Source: Marisa cornuarietis
Taxonomy: Eukaryota; Mollusca; Gastropoda; Architaenioglossa; Ampullariidae
Reading direction: 5' to 3'
DNA length: 64,000 nucleotides
Assembly (NCBI GenBank): GCA_004794655.1
Contig: SMMW01000522.1
Location: forward strand, 1,736,001 to 1,800,000
Under the pieces are notes generated by a model. That model was not told the DNA's origin, ran no database searches, and worked only from the letters and a program-made list of their open reading frames with translations. The position numbers were made by a program, and so were the translations under genes. This document shows, one piece after another, positions 40,301 through 53,000 of the stretch (within the stretch, counting starts at the first letter, position 1; every line of letters starts with the position of its first letter).

Positions 40301-43300
40301 GATGTCGTCCCGCTCCTAGTAACGTCTACTGTACATGATGGCAAACAGATTTAATAACGGTAGCTGTACGAATTTCAGTAATGGCACCTGCGCTTTCATG
40401 ATGCCTTGAAAACTTAAAGCAGAAGTGGAACTACAATACACCTGCCTGCCTTCTGAACGCCTGTTTCCTGCCACGCCACCGTGCCTCCGGGAGAACCATG
40501 TGGCAGTTGAGGTACAACCTTTGACCCTAGCTCACTGCAGCTACAGCCACGTCAGTACAATTCCTTCAGGCGCTTCCAATTCGTAGCCTGTCTCCAGTTG
40601 TCTTCTGTCTCACCCCCAAAAGTTTTGCAGCACCTGTTACGAGATTTTGCCAAGCACTTTGTCTTTTGCGTGGTAAAATCGCTGCAGCCATCTCAACAAT
40701 CCTTCTTCATCGATTATTTTGTCTTTGTCCCTCCGAGCTCTGTCAGCAGTCACGGGTACGAATAGAAGGGGGGGGGTTGTCTCCTTTCTTTCCTTCACGT
40801 AACATAATGGAACAACAATAAATAAAATTCTAAAATGGTCCACACAAAAAGGCGATCTAGGTTTAATGTTTTCTATTGCCAAGACAAAACTAAGGATGTA
40901 CCGTGACTGACAGAAATGCTCATCCTAGATTAACTTTATGTTCCCCTCATTACGTACTTTCACATGAAACTTGAATGAATTTTCCTCTCATTTAATTATT
41001 TAATATTATTTTCCTTTAACACTTTTCTTCTTATCTAATAATTTGTTATTGTTTTTCTTCAAAATTTGTGCAAATCGTGCTTTGTTATTGCTACAGTTCT
41101 ATTTGAATGTCCACTGCTCTCTTTCCAAATATGTTAAACGCAAACAAAGTATTTTGGTAAGAATATTCTTTTAAATGTAAGCCATTTTTTAATATAAAAA
41201 CGAAGTGGCTGTTTATATATATATATATATTCCGATTAACAGTAATAACAGCAACAGTCTGTAATAAAAATTGCTCTGAGTGTCCCTTAAAGATTTTTTT
41301 CTTTTAGTTATGCTTTATTCCTTTGGATTCAGCGCACTGTACATCAGACTTAGTCGGTAGACTGGTCAGGTGTAAAGTATACTCGTTAGTAACCCTGTTA
41401 GTACAGTTGGTCATAAACACTGGGAATGAAAAGAAGGTTACAGAACTGCATATTCTAAGCTGCTATTAAAACGATGAAAAGCATATATATATATATATAC
41501 ACACATACAGAGAAAACAAATTTACTTCAGCCAAAAAGAGTGAAGTAAACAGCCTGTAAAGAGAATTTTCCACATCACTTATAAGAAATGTCCTTGAAAT
41601 AATGCGACTTGTAGCCTCAACGACTCATTCTAACAGAAGGTGTTTCTTTTTGACCCCAGGTTATATATATATATATATACTCTCATTCCCCGACGTGTTT
41701 GGGAAGCGGTGTCCAAATCCTTGTCGGCAGAGAGGTCAAACTCCCAAACGCTTTTGTTACACTTGATTTAAAAGGGCTGTCACTCTAACAAGAAGTTACC
41801 GCTAGGGAATCTGGAGGAGCTGGCACCAGTTCCACTCTGCTTGAGAATAAATCGGTGGGCTGATGAGCTAATCTCTCTGTTACTGTGTTCCCACTGAGTA
41901 TGCAGAGCGAATGAATCGTGCATTATTGCTGTCTGCTGCAGACACTCGTGTAATTTGCCTGTCCACCATCCACTCCAGTCACTCGTTTTTGTCTGGCCGA
42001 GACCTTCACGCTCTCACTCTCCTTCATCCCTTCGTTCCCCCCCTCTCTCTCTCTCTCTGACGTAGGTAAAAGTAAACAAAAGAATACTTAGCTTGTTTTT
42101 TAAGTCCTTTTGTGGAAACCTAGTCTTTGTGTATATGAGTTTGCTAGGAGAAATTCGTCATAGACCTGTCTTGCACAAGTACTGGGGTTTTTCTTTTTCT
42201 TGTCGTGGTCATTTCTTTAGCTAAACCTTCACTGCACATTTGTCGAATCGTTAAAGACAAGCACCACTCTTAAACACAGCGCGCCTTACAACCGCTTAGC
42301 AGTCCCTATAAAGGGACCGGTTAAGCATATATTTCTCATATACAGCACTCTATGTTCTTATTTTGTGCAGATACATTCTGAAAATAGATTCCGAATCAGT
42401 GACTAATTATTTTAAGCTGCATGAACATTTCTATCTTTTTGACACAGAAATACCTGTAGCACCATTTCACAAGTTGATCTCTATGGGTGCTTGTATGTAC
42501 GGAAATAGTAGGGTTGTCGGTGCGGCCCTGCTCTAGTGTTGGTATAACCCATCGTTTTAAAGTCAGATCCGCTTCGAACAGAAATTGCAGTAAAATTATT
42601 TTCACACGACCCCGAGTTAGGTCATGGTAGGTAACCTTTTTTCTTCCAAAAAATCTCATCCCTAATGTTAGGACTGGAACTGCTTCTCCAGCGTCAAAAC
42701 TGGGTTTTTAAAAAAAAAAAAAAAACTGCTAACGCATCGCCACAGACTGAGCACACAAGTTTGCCTGTCACTTCCAAAAAGAAGACAAAATCCTTTGTCC
42801 ATTTTTTTGTGTGTGTGTGGAAAGATCGACAATTTGCAAGAGCTTTTCTTTTCCTTGTGGTCGTCATTTGTCACTTGATCTCATTGAATCTCGTCTCATC
42901 ACCGTAGTTTCCCAACAGTGTGTTAACATTTGCGCAACTACACTCCCAGCCTGCCAGGCACCGACTGTCCTCTGAGTCACCACAATACAGGCAGACAAGC
43001 AACGGGAAGCCGACGAGAAGTATACGTGTCTGTCCCGTCTTGTACTCGAATATGTCCTGTCTATCCTGCACTGGACTTTCCTTGCCTGTCCCTTAATTCT
43101 TCTTATTTAATATAAATTTATGTTGCTATGATAAAAGCTGCTATTGACTTTGTAGTCCCGCTTACGCTTGCCTTGGCAGGGCCAGAACAAATGATTTCAC
43201 GGGCCGGGACAATCCCCACCCTTGAGTTAGGTAAATAGGGGTGCAATCTAGCTGCTAAGACAAATGTGTCCCTCGCTGTTAATCATGAGAGAGATGGTGA

Positions 43301-44121
43301 TTCTGAGCAGAGGTGGCGGTCTTCCAACGGCGTATCCACCATCTTCATCCGTTTGCTTTAAACTTTGTAATCGTGTCGATGACTCAGAAATTGGATGACA
43401 GGGTAAGAGACCACAACACTTTTACGACTCTGCAGAAATATTTTCATGTTCGAGGCTTTGAAGATGCAGATAAATATAAAGTTTAAAATAAAAAGAAATT
43501 TCGAAGTGCTTTTCCCTGGGGCTTTAATTGTACTTTCCCTTGGGGAAAAGGACGATAAATAAAATGTGTGAAATATTCCAGAAGTCCTGACCATTGTGAT
43601 TACATGTTCCAGCCGTTTATTTTTCTGTTACACAAAAGACGTCACCACAAACCATCTGAAACACGACGTAAAAATTATCGGCGGACTTCAGCTCAACATT
43701 TGCTGATGAATTCTTTTCACTGTGGGGTGGCAAGAGGCTGCAGAGTAAACAGGCTTTGTTGGGTTCGCGTATTGAAAAGTGCGTGTCATCTTCCAACTGA
43801 ATTTTCTTTCCAAATCCTCTGCTAGCTTCTTCTACTAGAAAAGAAATCGTTGATGAAATAGCCTTCAATCTCCGCCATGCTGAACTAGGAGGGAGAAAAT
43901 CAATGTCTGAATATATTTGACAGCACTCACTCATCATCTAGCTCCTACAACGCAGAATAGGTCTAAAAGTTGGTTGGGGTTTTTTTTTTGTTTGGGGGTT
44001 TTTTTTTTTTTTGCTTCTTTTTTGAATTTCTATCCAAAATGGTTTGATTAAAAATTCATTTCCCTGAAATTAATTTTGAAGCTATTCGGGTGAGGAACAT
44101 CAGAAATGAATTATATCTATA

Positions 44122-44262
44122 AGAGGATGTGGTTATATAGTAGTTTGAACGCCAGTGTACCAACCAGGCGGTGCCGGTTCGATGTTCGTGTGGCGCAGCG
44201 ACCTTTTCCCCAGTCGACCCTCCAAAGAAGAGTGGGGAAAGGTAACGGCAACCAGAGAGAGG
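44122..44262 (+). mobile_element. Possible second tRNA-like SINE
   Basis: An A-box-like TGGTTATATAGTAG (44130-44143) and a B-box-like GGTTCGATGTTC (44176-44187) have tRNA-like spacing. No second copy in the window confirms a family, and no cloverleaf was demonstrated. Confidence 0.3.
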
Positions 44263-44627
44263 AGCCGGGCTCACAAAAGTAGGGTTTCTCGCACTTCACG
44301 CCAACCAAGTGTAAAGGTTAAGGGACGACCTTTACCTATATTTACTAAGCTTTTGGTGCAAAAGTTTGGATTATGATTATTTAGGATAATCATGCATGTC
44401 CACACAAACGCGCGTTCTCTCTCTACCCCCCCCCCAACTACACACAGAAACAAACACACGCAGGCACGCATATCTATAGCACTCCCGAAAAAAATTAATC
44501 TGTGACATTCAGCTAATGAGTACAGCTGTCTCCACTAGAAATGTTTGCGGAGATAACACAGTAAAGAAAGCCGTCGGAAATTGTCATTACTGAATATACA
44601 GGGCGACAGATGTTCATTGTTAAACTC

Positions 44628-44633
44628 TTTATT
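44628..44633 (-). terminator. Candidate poly(A) signal of the tetraspanin gene
   Basis: AATAAA on the minus strand (tttatt on plus), and the first one I found by eye downstream of the stop at 46815. It implies a 3' UTR of about 2.2 kb. No transcript evidence is available in the sequence. Confidence 0.4.
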
Positions 44634-46338
44634 GGACTAAACTGCATATATATGCATACTCCTGTAATGACATGTATAAAATAGTACCCTCATCACGATG
44701 TGCGACATACAAAATAAGAAATTAACATTATCGGTAGAGGAAAAATAGACATCATAGGGGTCTTTGTTGACAGACAAAAATGAGAAAGAGTATTCACAAC
44801 GGAGTTAGCCTGGACCTTTGACCATCAAAACAATTAAGAATCAAAGCATACAAGAATGCCAGTTTGTTACACCCCAGCAACTGACAACATCTAACACCAT
44901 ACTATTTTTTTTATCAAAATCCATTTTTTTAAAATTGTCATTACAGATAGCTCTTCTTTTATGAAAACTATTTTTCAGTTAATGATTTTAAATACCTGTA
45001 TATTCCATTTTGACCCGATTTAGTTAAAAGCGTTGCTGCAACATTATGAGTTTTCGTGGCCAGACTCAGGTTTTGTAAGACACCAAGAAGGCTTAATTAA
45101 GATTATGCTCTGTCAAAAACGCTGCCACCGACGCTTGTCGCGTAAAAAAATACATCGACAAGCTTCATTATCAATGATACAATCATTTTTCATCTTAATT
45201 TACAACAGGCTTGTCCACTAAGATCTAGAAAGACATCGTGATAAAAACAATGGGTATATTCCAAAATGCAATTATACAAAGCTTACGGAAGGGCATTCGT
45301 GAGTGGAAAATATAAACAAGCATTCTTAAAACGAGGAATGACGGTATTGTTAAAATACCCCCATTAAAATGAACCATGGTAGACTTCACATATATGACAG
45401 TTTTGAAAACTCACCCAAATAAAACTTAACACAAAGAGATTTACATCAAAAAAAGACCTTTCAAATAAAATGGGTGAAAGAATCCGTTTGAGCCATGTAT
45501 ATACAAAATATGTAGAAAGGCAGTGAAAAAAATCCTTGCAACCATAGCAATAACCAGAAATTGGACAGGACACGTCCGTTATACCACTAGTATATTCTTT
45601 GCATCCAAGGGTTTACATTTAAGGGTTGAATTGTGTGTGTTTGCGTGTCTTTTTCTACACATGAAAGTGCCTCGAGGGCCACGCGCACTCTCGAATAAAT
45701 GCTCATGCGTTCGACCCCAGACTGGCGAGTCACACGTGGTGCCCACAGTACGACTAGGTGAAGAGAGAGTAAGCTTGGCCCATGGCGTAAGGGCGAACCG
45801 CTCACAACAATAAGCTGACAAGTTATATTTCAAGCGTTCAAGGCATGATGGGAAGTTTTGTTCTTGGTGTTTTGTGTTGATAGATAATGTATTTTGGTCA
45901 ATTAACTGCTACTGAAAGAGAAAAAGTGTGTGTAGGGGAGAAGGGTGTGCGCGCGCAGATAGGTACCGGTGTTTGTGTGTGTGTGTGTGTGTTTAAAATA
46001 AAGATGGATAGGAAGAGAAAGACCCTGTGTCAGTATGCGTGTCCTCGTGCGTATTTTCTTGTATTACGTCTGTGCGGTAATAGCAAAGATACTGATGGAA
46101 AAAAATTACCCCTCAGAAACTTGAATATACGTTTGCAGTTCATTTACATGTGCTAACGCGATAAACATTATCGTTCTGTATATACAGGGCTTTGTGTAAA
46201 CATAGCACGCGCACGTGTTTGTCTCCGGTGACTTTAACTATTCTTTACACGGCTCGTGCATTCAGTCACGTATGTCACATCACTTCTCGTGTACAGCGTA
46301 AAGATGGTCCAAATCGTCGGCTGTTCGGGTCATGACCC

Positions 46339-46803
46339 TAATAATAATAATAATAGTGAAGATTTGTATAGCGCATATTCACACTCATAGAGAGCATGCT
46401 CTTAGCGCTTAAAACGAGGAAGAGACGTGGACTAAGTAGACACAGAACAAAGGGGACGAAAGAAAACGACAGTACTGACGAAACAGAAAACATTAAAAGG
46501 CATCAAGTAACAGGAACAGAGAAATATAGTGATTCTGCGAGAAAGATGGGTAAAGTAGCAAGAGGGAAGGGGGCGGGGTTAAGAAGGACGAGCATTGTGC
46601 GGACTGTGTTAGGAGAAATGCTCAAGGAAGAGGTGCGTTTTCAGTGCAGATTTGAAAGATTCAGTTGTAGGAAGGTGGCGGATATGGAAAGGAAGAGAGT
46701 TCCATTGTTTTGCAGCACAGTAGCCAAAAGTCCTGTGACCATATGTTGTTGTTCTGGTGACAGGAACAGTTAGGATACGGTCGTCAGACGAAGAGCGTAG
46801 GTA
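46339..46803 (+). repeat. Dispersed 'TATAGCGC' repeat, copy B, in tetraspanin 3' UTR
   Basis: Same orientation and block order as 34955-35540: ATAATAATAATAATAG, TTTGTATAGCGCATATTCAC, CATGCTCTTAGCGCTT, then GCGGATATGGAAAGG and TTTTGCAGCACAGTAGCC. It ends about 12 bp from the tetraspanin stop codon, on the antisense strand of the gene. The open frame at 46396-46773 inside it is an accident of the repeat. Confidence 0.75.
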
Positions 46804-46814
46804 GTGTAATCACC

Positions 46815-46880
46815 CTACACAATGGTGCCCTGCTTGACGACTTCCCGGCACACGCAGATGGAGAAGATTAGCGCAAGGAC
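46815..46880 (-). CDS. Tetraspanin last coding exon
   Basis: 66 nt, 22 codons including a TAG stop. The acceptor is ggttgtcag at 46881. It encodes the end of TM4 (VLALIFSICVC) and the cytosolic tail REVVKQGTIV. The hydrophobic start completes TM4 of exon 7 exactly, which supports this short exon. The stop is followed almost at once by a dispersed repeat in the 3' UTR. Confidence 0.88.
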   Translation of the reverse strand, partial: VLALIFSICVCREVVKQGTIV

Positions 46881-49800
46881 CTGACAACCAGAGATTGTAG
46901 CATGGATCAAATAAAACACACACACACACACACACACTTAACAAATTATTATTGGCTGAATCACACGTGACCATCGCCATCACAGATTAAACATACAGCA
47001 GTTGAGTAAAACAATACATGGTAATGATAAAAATTCTAAAATAAAAGTGTGTACATATACCTGTTTGAAAAAACATTTAGATATATAGGCCTCGTTTTTG
47101 GTACTAATTTAGCCTGCAGCCATATTCACAAAGCAAAGGTAAGGTTTCCCAGGAGCAAAATGAGGAAATCCTGGTAAAACTTCTCGTCTCCGTAGCTCGG
47201 CTGTCTAGGCCCTGTGGGTATTTCTTTGTTAGGTTAACCTAGGGAATCTTTTCACTCCTTTATGGTCCCAGGGGTAAGGCAACGTTCACAAATTCTGGAC
47301 ACTGCTTTCTAACTACTGTGATCTGACGTAAAGGTCTTTGATTTACCCGGACCAACGACTTACCCTCCCTCCATGAATACGGCCTCTGGACTGTTTGTAT
47401 AGTATTCAGAAAAAAGACATGAGCATTTTTTCTTAGTGGTTTTCCTTTGGTATTTCAACTTGGTGTGTGATTTATGACGTTGATGTTATCGTCAAGTCTT
47501 CCTGTTAGCACTCCGATCATAATGGTAGTGTGTGATAGCGTGCTTTCTGGATAAGGGTATTGTTACCACTGCATGACACTTGCAGCATAGCAACATACTG
47601 CCTTTTCTCACACAAAAAGAAAAAGAATTCATACTAACAGAAAACTCTTCATTTAACAGTAAACAGACCGCACATTTAACTCTCCCTCATTCAACTTTGG
47701 AATGTTTAACCACTTCTTACTATAAAGGAAGGGGAAAAACACTGCGTACCATTACAATGATGGCAGCGATGGCAACGCCCCCGACGATAAGTGCGTGCGT
47801 CTCAATGAAGTTCCAGAACTTGTCATAACATCCCTGCAACACACGTCACGTTCATAACTGTCGTAACAGCTTGAAACACAAGTCACGTTCATAATTGTCA
47901 GAATAGCTACCTACATAACTGCCGATAAACTGGTGTCTTATGACAGAAAAACACAAGAAGCTGGTAGGTCTCCATGGAGAGGCAAACACAAGAGAAGGTG
48001 GTAGGTCACTATGGAGAGATAAACACAAAAAGAGGCATCTGGTGGATTCTCTACATAACCCTCTATGTGTCTTGGGGATCAATCCCCCGAGCGTCATGAA
48101 AGCATGAAAGAAGACAAACATCTCGAAGTTGCTGCATATTTACGCTGAGCGCTGTGCCGTGATGTCAGAATACTAGCATAGAACTGACACAGTTGCGGGT
48201 TTATTTTCCTTGAAGCCAGCTCCAGAGATCAGCGCGCAAGGATTTTCCGACATTACGATGACTTGTTGGCCACGGCCATCTTCTCCCAATTTGCATCCAT
48301 AACTTCCGCTTTTCATGACTTGGGGAATGACGCAAACACAAGATCAGAAGAAACAGCCCCGGGGGGAAGCAGGCCTGGGCTGGTCAATAGTAAGAGTCTG
48401 CCTTAAGGAGACGGCCAGAAAACGAGAGGGCGGTATTGAACTTCAGGACCACGCCCACCGGGAAACGAAAATAATCACTCTACCCCCAGTTAAAGCTAAA
48501 ATAGTTTTAAAAAACCCAAGAAAGAAATCAACAACAACAACAACAACAACAAACAAAGCTGATGTTTCCATTGACAGATCTCGACATGACTTACAATTTG
48601 AAGACACGGTGGCATCGTGTCTACAAAGAGGAACATGCGCAAGAAAGATTCAACATTCCCTCCTCCCCTCATCCCCCCACACACGCACACCTCTTTCTTT
48701 TCCTCTCCTTAAGGTGTCACTGCCAAGACATTCAAGAATCAAGGCAAGAAGACTTACTGTCTTGTACAGATCGTCATTCTCGTCCATAATATCTGTGATG
48801 GGAGGACCGTCTTTAGGTGGCCCGAATCTCAAACTCACCGCTCCTGTGCACTGACCTTTGTTGGATGTTGGGCTACAGCAGGAGTTTGGTACGTACTGAC
48901 CTGTTTTCGTAAAGCAGCAATGTAAGCACGCGTGCGGATACACACATACGCTTTCAATATGTTAATTGAAACTGTTTCAAATAACGTCATTTCATCGCAC
49001 AATGTGTAAGAACAGACAATTCCAGACAAACGCTCTCACTACACACCATTGACTTTAAAAGTCTTCGCTCGCTCACTCACAGTGTTGAAAAACAAGGAAT
49101 CAATTAACCAATGTAATGTTTAATGAGATACGTCACACACATCCACGCCCTAACACACACGTTCATACCTGGACGCATACAAAGTACACACTTGTTAATG
49201 ATACCTGTACTATTTTTCCGGTACCATTCGGTCTTTACTTTATAGATTGCCCAAGAAGTCTCTGAATTCTTGTCACCCTTGACACCACAGCACTCCAGCT
49301 GAACACGACAAAATGGCGAGTGACGATCTTCATAATTAAATGAAAGAACATGTTACGGGCACTAGAGGTCAATTTCTGATGAACAATATGAAATGAAAGA
49401 AGTGGCCACAGTTCCAGTCAGCCAGCCTCTGCTACAAATATTAGAAAAACGGCAAATGCATATATTTTATTTCAATTTTGTTTTGCTCTTTTCGTAAATT
49501 TTGATTTCAACAACATCAGTACAAAACTCAAGTCCTCAGATATGACGCCCACAGCATGCAGCAATTACATTTAGTACGATATCAATACAGCAAGATGGCC
49601 GGCAAGAACCGCTGCTGTTGACATTATTCCCCCATCATGATGGACGAGCGACACACGCACCCACACATTACCCACTGCGCTTTTATAAGTTAAAACATCG
49701 GATGTTCGCTTACAGCGTGAAAAGAACAAGGTCACTAGCAAAGATCGACTGCAAATCAGCACCGTGGGTCTTCTCACCTTGGTTTGAATGACATCCCAGT

Positions 49801-49966
49801 CATTGGTGATCTGCGTATCGGTGCCGTACTTGTTGATCAGGCTACTCTCGGCCTCTTGCTCTAAGTGTCCCCGCACCTGCATCAGTAATGAGGTGAGACT
49901 AGGGTTAGTGCGAGACTCCATCAGGCGGAGAAGGATAATTCTCCCATTAGTACTGTTTTGTGCTTC

Positions 49967-50017
<51 letters not shown>

Positions 50018-53000
50018 CGCGCGCGGTCAGGCAAGAAACAGATTTTTCTGTTTTTGAAAAGCACAAAGGCTCTTGTAAAATGGGAAGAACCGCTAAATAA
50101 ATCTATTATTATTAATTAATTCGTAACATGAAACATCGATGATCTATTCATGTAAGAAAAAGAAAAAACAGGGATGATGCAAAGCTAACCAGTAGTAAAT
50201 TAATGTGGCCACATTCCTTGGGTTTTGTGTTCATGTCTCCTATACTAAATGCCTTCATGAAAACAAGTATGTTACCTTGTCTCTGAAAACGAATCCAGCA
50301 ATGGAAGCGGCAATAAAGAAGACAACCAAGATCAGTATGGCAGCAAAGTACTGAAACAAAGAAAACAATATCACTATGATATTAAAATATTGTAGCAGAA
50401 AAGACAAACGATATTAGCATGAAAGCAAACTATTCAAACAATGCACAGGTTTTCAGTTAAAAATAATTTTGTAGCCTGATCTGCATAGTTCCTAACTGCA
50501 AAAAAGTGTTAAGTACACATGTTATAAGGCATCGATAAATAATGAACGCCACAAAAAATTCTTTTAAAAAAGCAACGAGAGAATTATCTCTCGTATAAAC
50601 TTCCTCTCTGAGTTCAGCTGGGGTGACAATTTCTGCAGATATTCCAGGATGAGTCGTGGAGAATTTGTGAGGACAGCTTTCTGATATCAGCCATCCCTCT
50701 TCCTGATTCGTGCAGGTGCAAGTTGTAATACTGTAACCCTTTTAATGTTATTGTAGGCTGCATCTCAAGCCCACACCAGAACAAGTTATGCACTTCGGGG
50801 AAACACCAAAGAGATGGTTTCCTACCAGGCCACTCTCCAACAAGTTTGTCAGTAAATTCCGGCTAGCACACGATCGTTTGCTCCTTTATTACTGACCAAA
50901 AGAGCTCTGTCCAAAACCTTGTAACAATAGCCCCCTAGAAATTCCGACAGAACTGCTGGTGTAACCAGCTGAAAGTCTCTAAGTGACTTTCGGTGCCATG
51001 ACCTCTACTCGTGAACTTTAGTGTACCGTCTTTTCGACAAAATGATCTTAATGTCGGCACACCGTGTCTGCAGCAGTAAGCCTTACTTTGGACTACTCAC
51101 ACGAGACAATAATGATTATAACAAACCAGTAATTTATCCGCTCATCAGAAAACTAACGATAACACTAGTCAACAAATGTTTACAAAATTTATGTGACTGA
51201 AATAAATTAGTCATTTCTTATTAATTTTTATGTACTCAACACGAATATGACAATCAAAATGAAAAATTGGCTCTAGTTTTTGTAATCTGCAATAATTATT
51301 GTGTACATCACGAAATGCATGCTAATAGTAATTGACCGATGGTCAATACCTGTAAAAAAAAATCAAGTCATAGACTACGTCTTAGATTTCTTTGCCAGTC
51401 TCTTGTACAGCCGTTCGGGAACAACACTGGTGCGTGTCCAGCAGGAGTCAGCCAACATGGTAGTGGACAATTTTCCCTGGTATGTTTTTCCATTGTTGCG
51501 ATATCTTGATGAAAACGTTCGCCATGTTCATCACTAACCATACCACAGTTGTCAGGAAACAAAATCCAGATGTGAATGACGGAAGTGGATCTTTAAAGAC
51601 ATATTGCAGCCAAGTTTCTGATACTGCATCTTTTCTACTAGTTCCTTGTAGTTTTCTGCTTTAATATTCCCGAGAAATTTTGTAGACACTAAGAGAAAAG
51701 CATTTCATGCGCGTTTCGTCTCACCCTGCAACAAGTTGTTGAACAGGTCATCTTTGAAGAGATCTCGAATCTGAGGACCCACAAAACTCCCTCTTAAATC
51801 TTTGTCTTGCTGAGTCGAGAGAATTTTTTATGCAGGTATCGGAAAGCTGGCGAAGTGCAGTCCATGGCTTTCAGGAAGTTCTTCATCAAACCTAGTTTGA
51901 TGTGAAGGGGTGGTAGCAGGATTTTGTGAGCCTCGACCAGAGTTGGGTGGTGGACATTCTTCTCTCCAACTGCTACATTTTGTCTGCGAGTCCATACCTT
52001 CCGCAGGTAGTGCAATTCCCTTGCTCGGATATCCCACACATAAGAAATACATGTATTTTGTATATCCCTGCTGCAGTCCCGTTAAAAAGGCAACTATATT
52101 CAAATCACCACAGAAGTGTCAGCTGTACTTGTTATACTCAATAGAATTCAGTAGCTGCTTTAAGTTATCGTAGGTCTCTTTCATGTGGACAGCATAAGCT
52201 ACTGGAGTAGATGGAAGACGGTTTCCATTGTGCAAAACCACAGCCTTAAGACTCAGTTTTGAAGAGTCTACAAATAGCAAATAACGGTATTAACGCACTT
52301 GCGAGGCACTACTGTTCTGTAAAGTAAATGGATACAATAATAACAGGTTTATGTAACAGTAGCTTAAACAGTATCCCACGAAGTCTGAAATATTTTAAAT
52401 GCTCAATCTTTCTGACCGAGCTGTATATAGTACACTGCCGACGTCAGCTTACTTCAGCAGCCGCCTGGCAGTAGTACTGCACTGCATCAGAAAATGCTGC
52501 AATAAACACTGGGTGACGTGTGCCTGATGATATTATACAATATGATGCAATATTACATCATTCTAGGCTTATTTAGGATGTTGTTACGGTCCTACTGGAT
52601 AAATTTACACAGTGAAAAGTAGAAAATGAATTATATCAAATATCTTCAAAAAGAGAGCCAATAAAAAAATTTCATGGTCATATTCGTGTTCAGCACACCA
52701 AGATACTACAGATTAGGACCTTTTAAAGTCAGTAATATTTTCAGTGTTGAGCAATGTAATATCACTGGTCACTTCAACTCTTTAGAAAACAAACAATATC
52801 AAGCAATTAAAGACAATATAGGGTAAACATAATACAGGATAACATCACAATACAGGTTAATAGAAACGTATTTAGAGATTAAGCCAGCTCACGTGATCGC
52901 AATCGTAAAAGTAGTTCCGACTGCGATTACTCCTGTTAATCTCGTTATTATTAGCGGTTGTGTCATAAGGGTTAGCTTAGCTAACTGACTGCGGCAGGAA

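Larger units (their letters stand above)
33560..44120. other. Gene-free stretch, centre right
   Basis: Contains dispersed repeat copy A, a weak SINE, CA and TA microsatellites and a poly-T run near 36319. The open frames at 39221-39721 and elsewhere have no recognisable protein content. Confidence 0.5.

Noticed and set aside
46304..46338. Alternative last tetraspanin exon after a (TTA)n acceptor on the minus strand
   Set aside because: It encodes a hydrophilic peptide that would leave TM4 unfinished. The exon at 46815-46880 completes TM4 exactly in frame.
46396..46773. 125-codon open frame on the plus strand
   Set aside because: Lies wholly inside the dispersed repeat; copy A at 34955 does not preserve the frame.
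48315..48854. 179-codon open frame on the plus strand
   Set aside because: It is antisense to tetraspanin exon 6 and its flanking intron, and contains a threonine run from a simple ACA repeat. The minus strand explains the region.
48885..48896. Alternative exon 6 acceptor four bases further in
   Set aside because: It breaks the reading frame with exon 5; the acceptor at 48901 gives the in-frame PNSCC motif.
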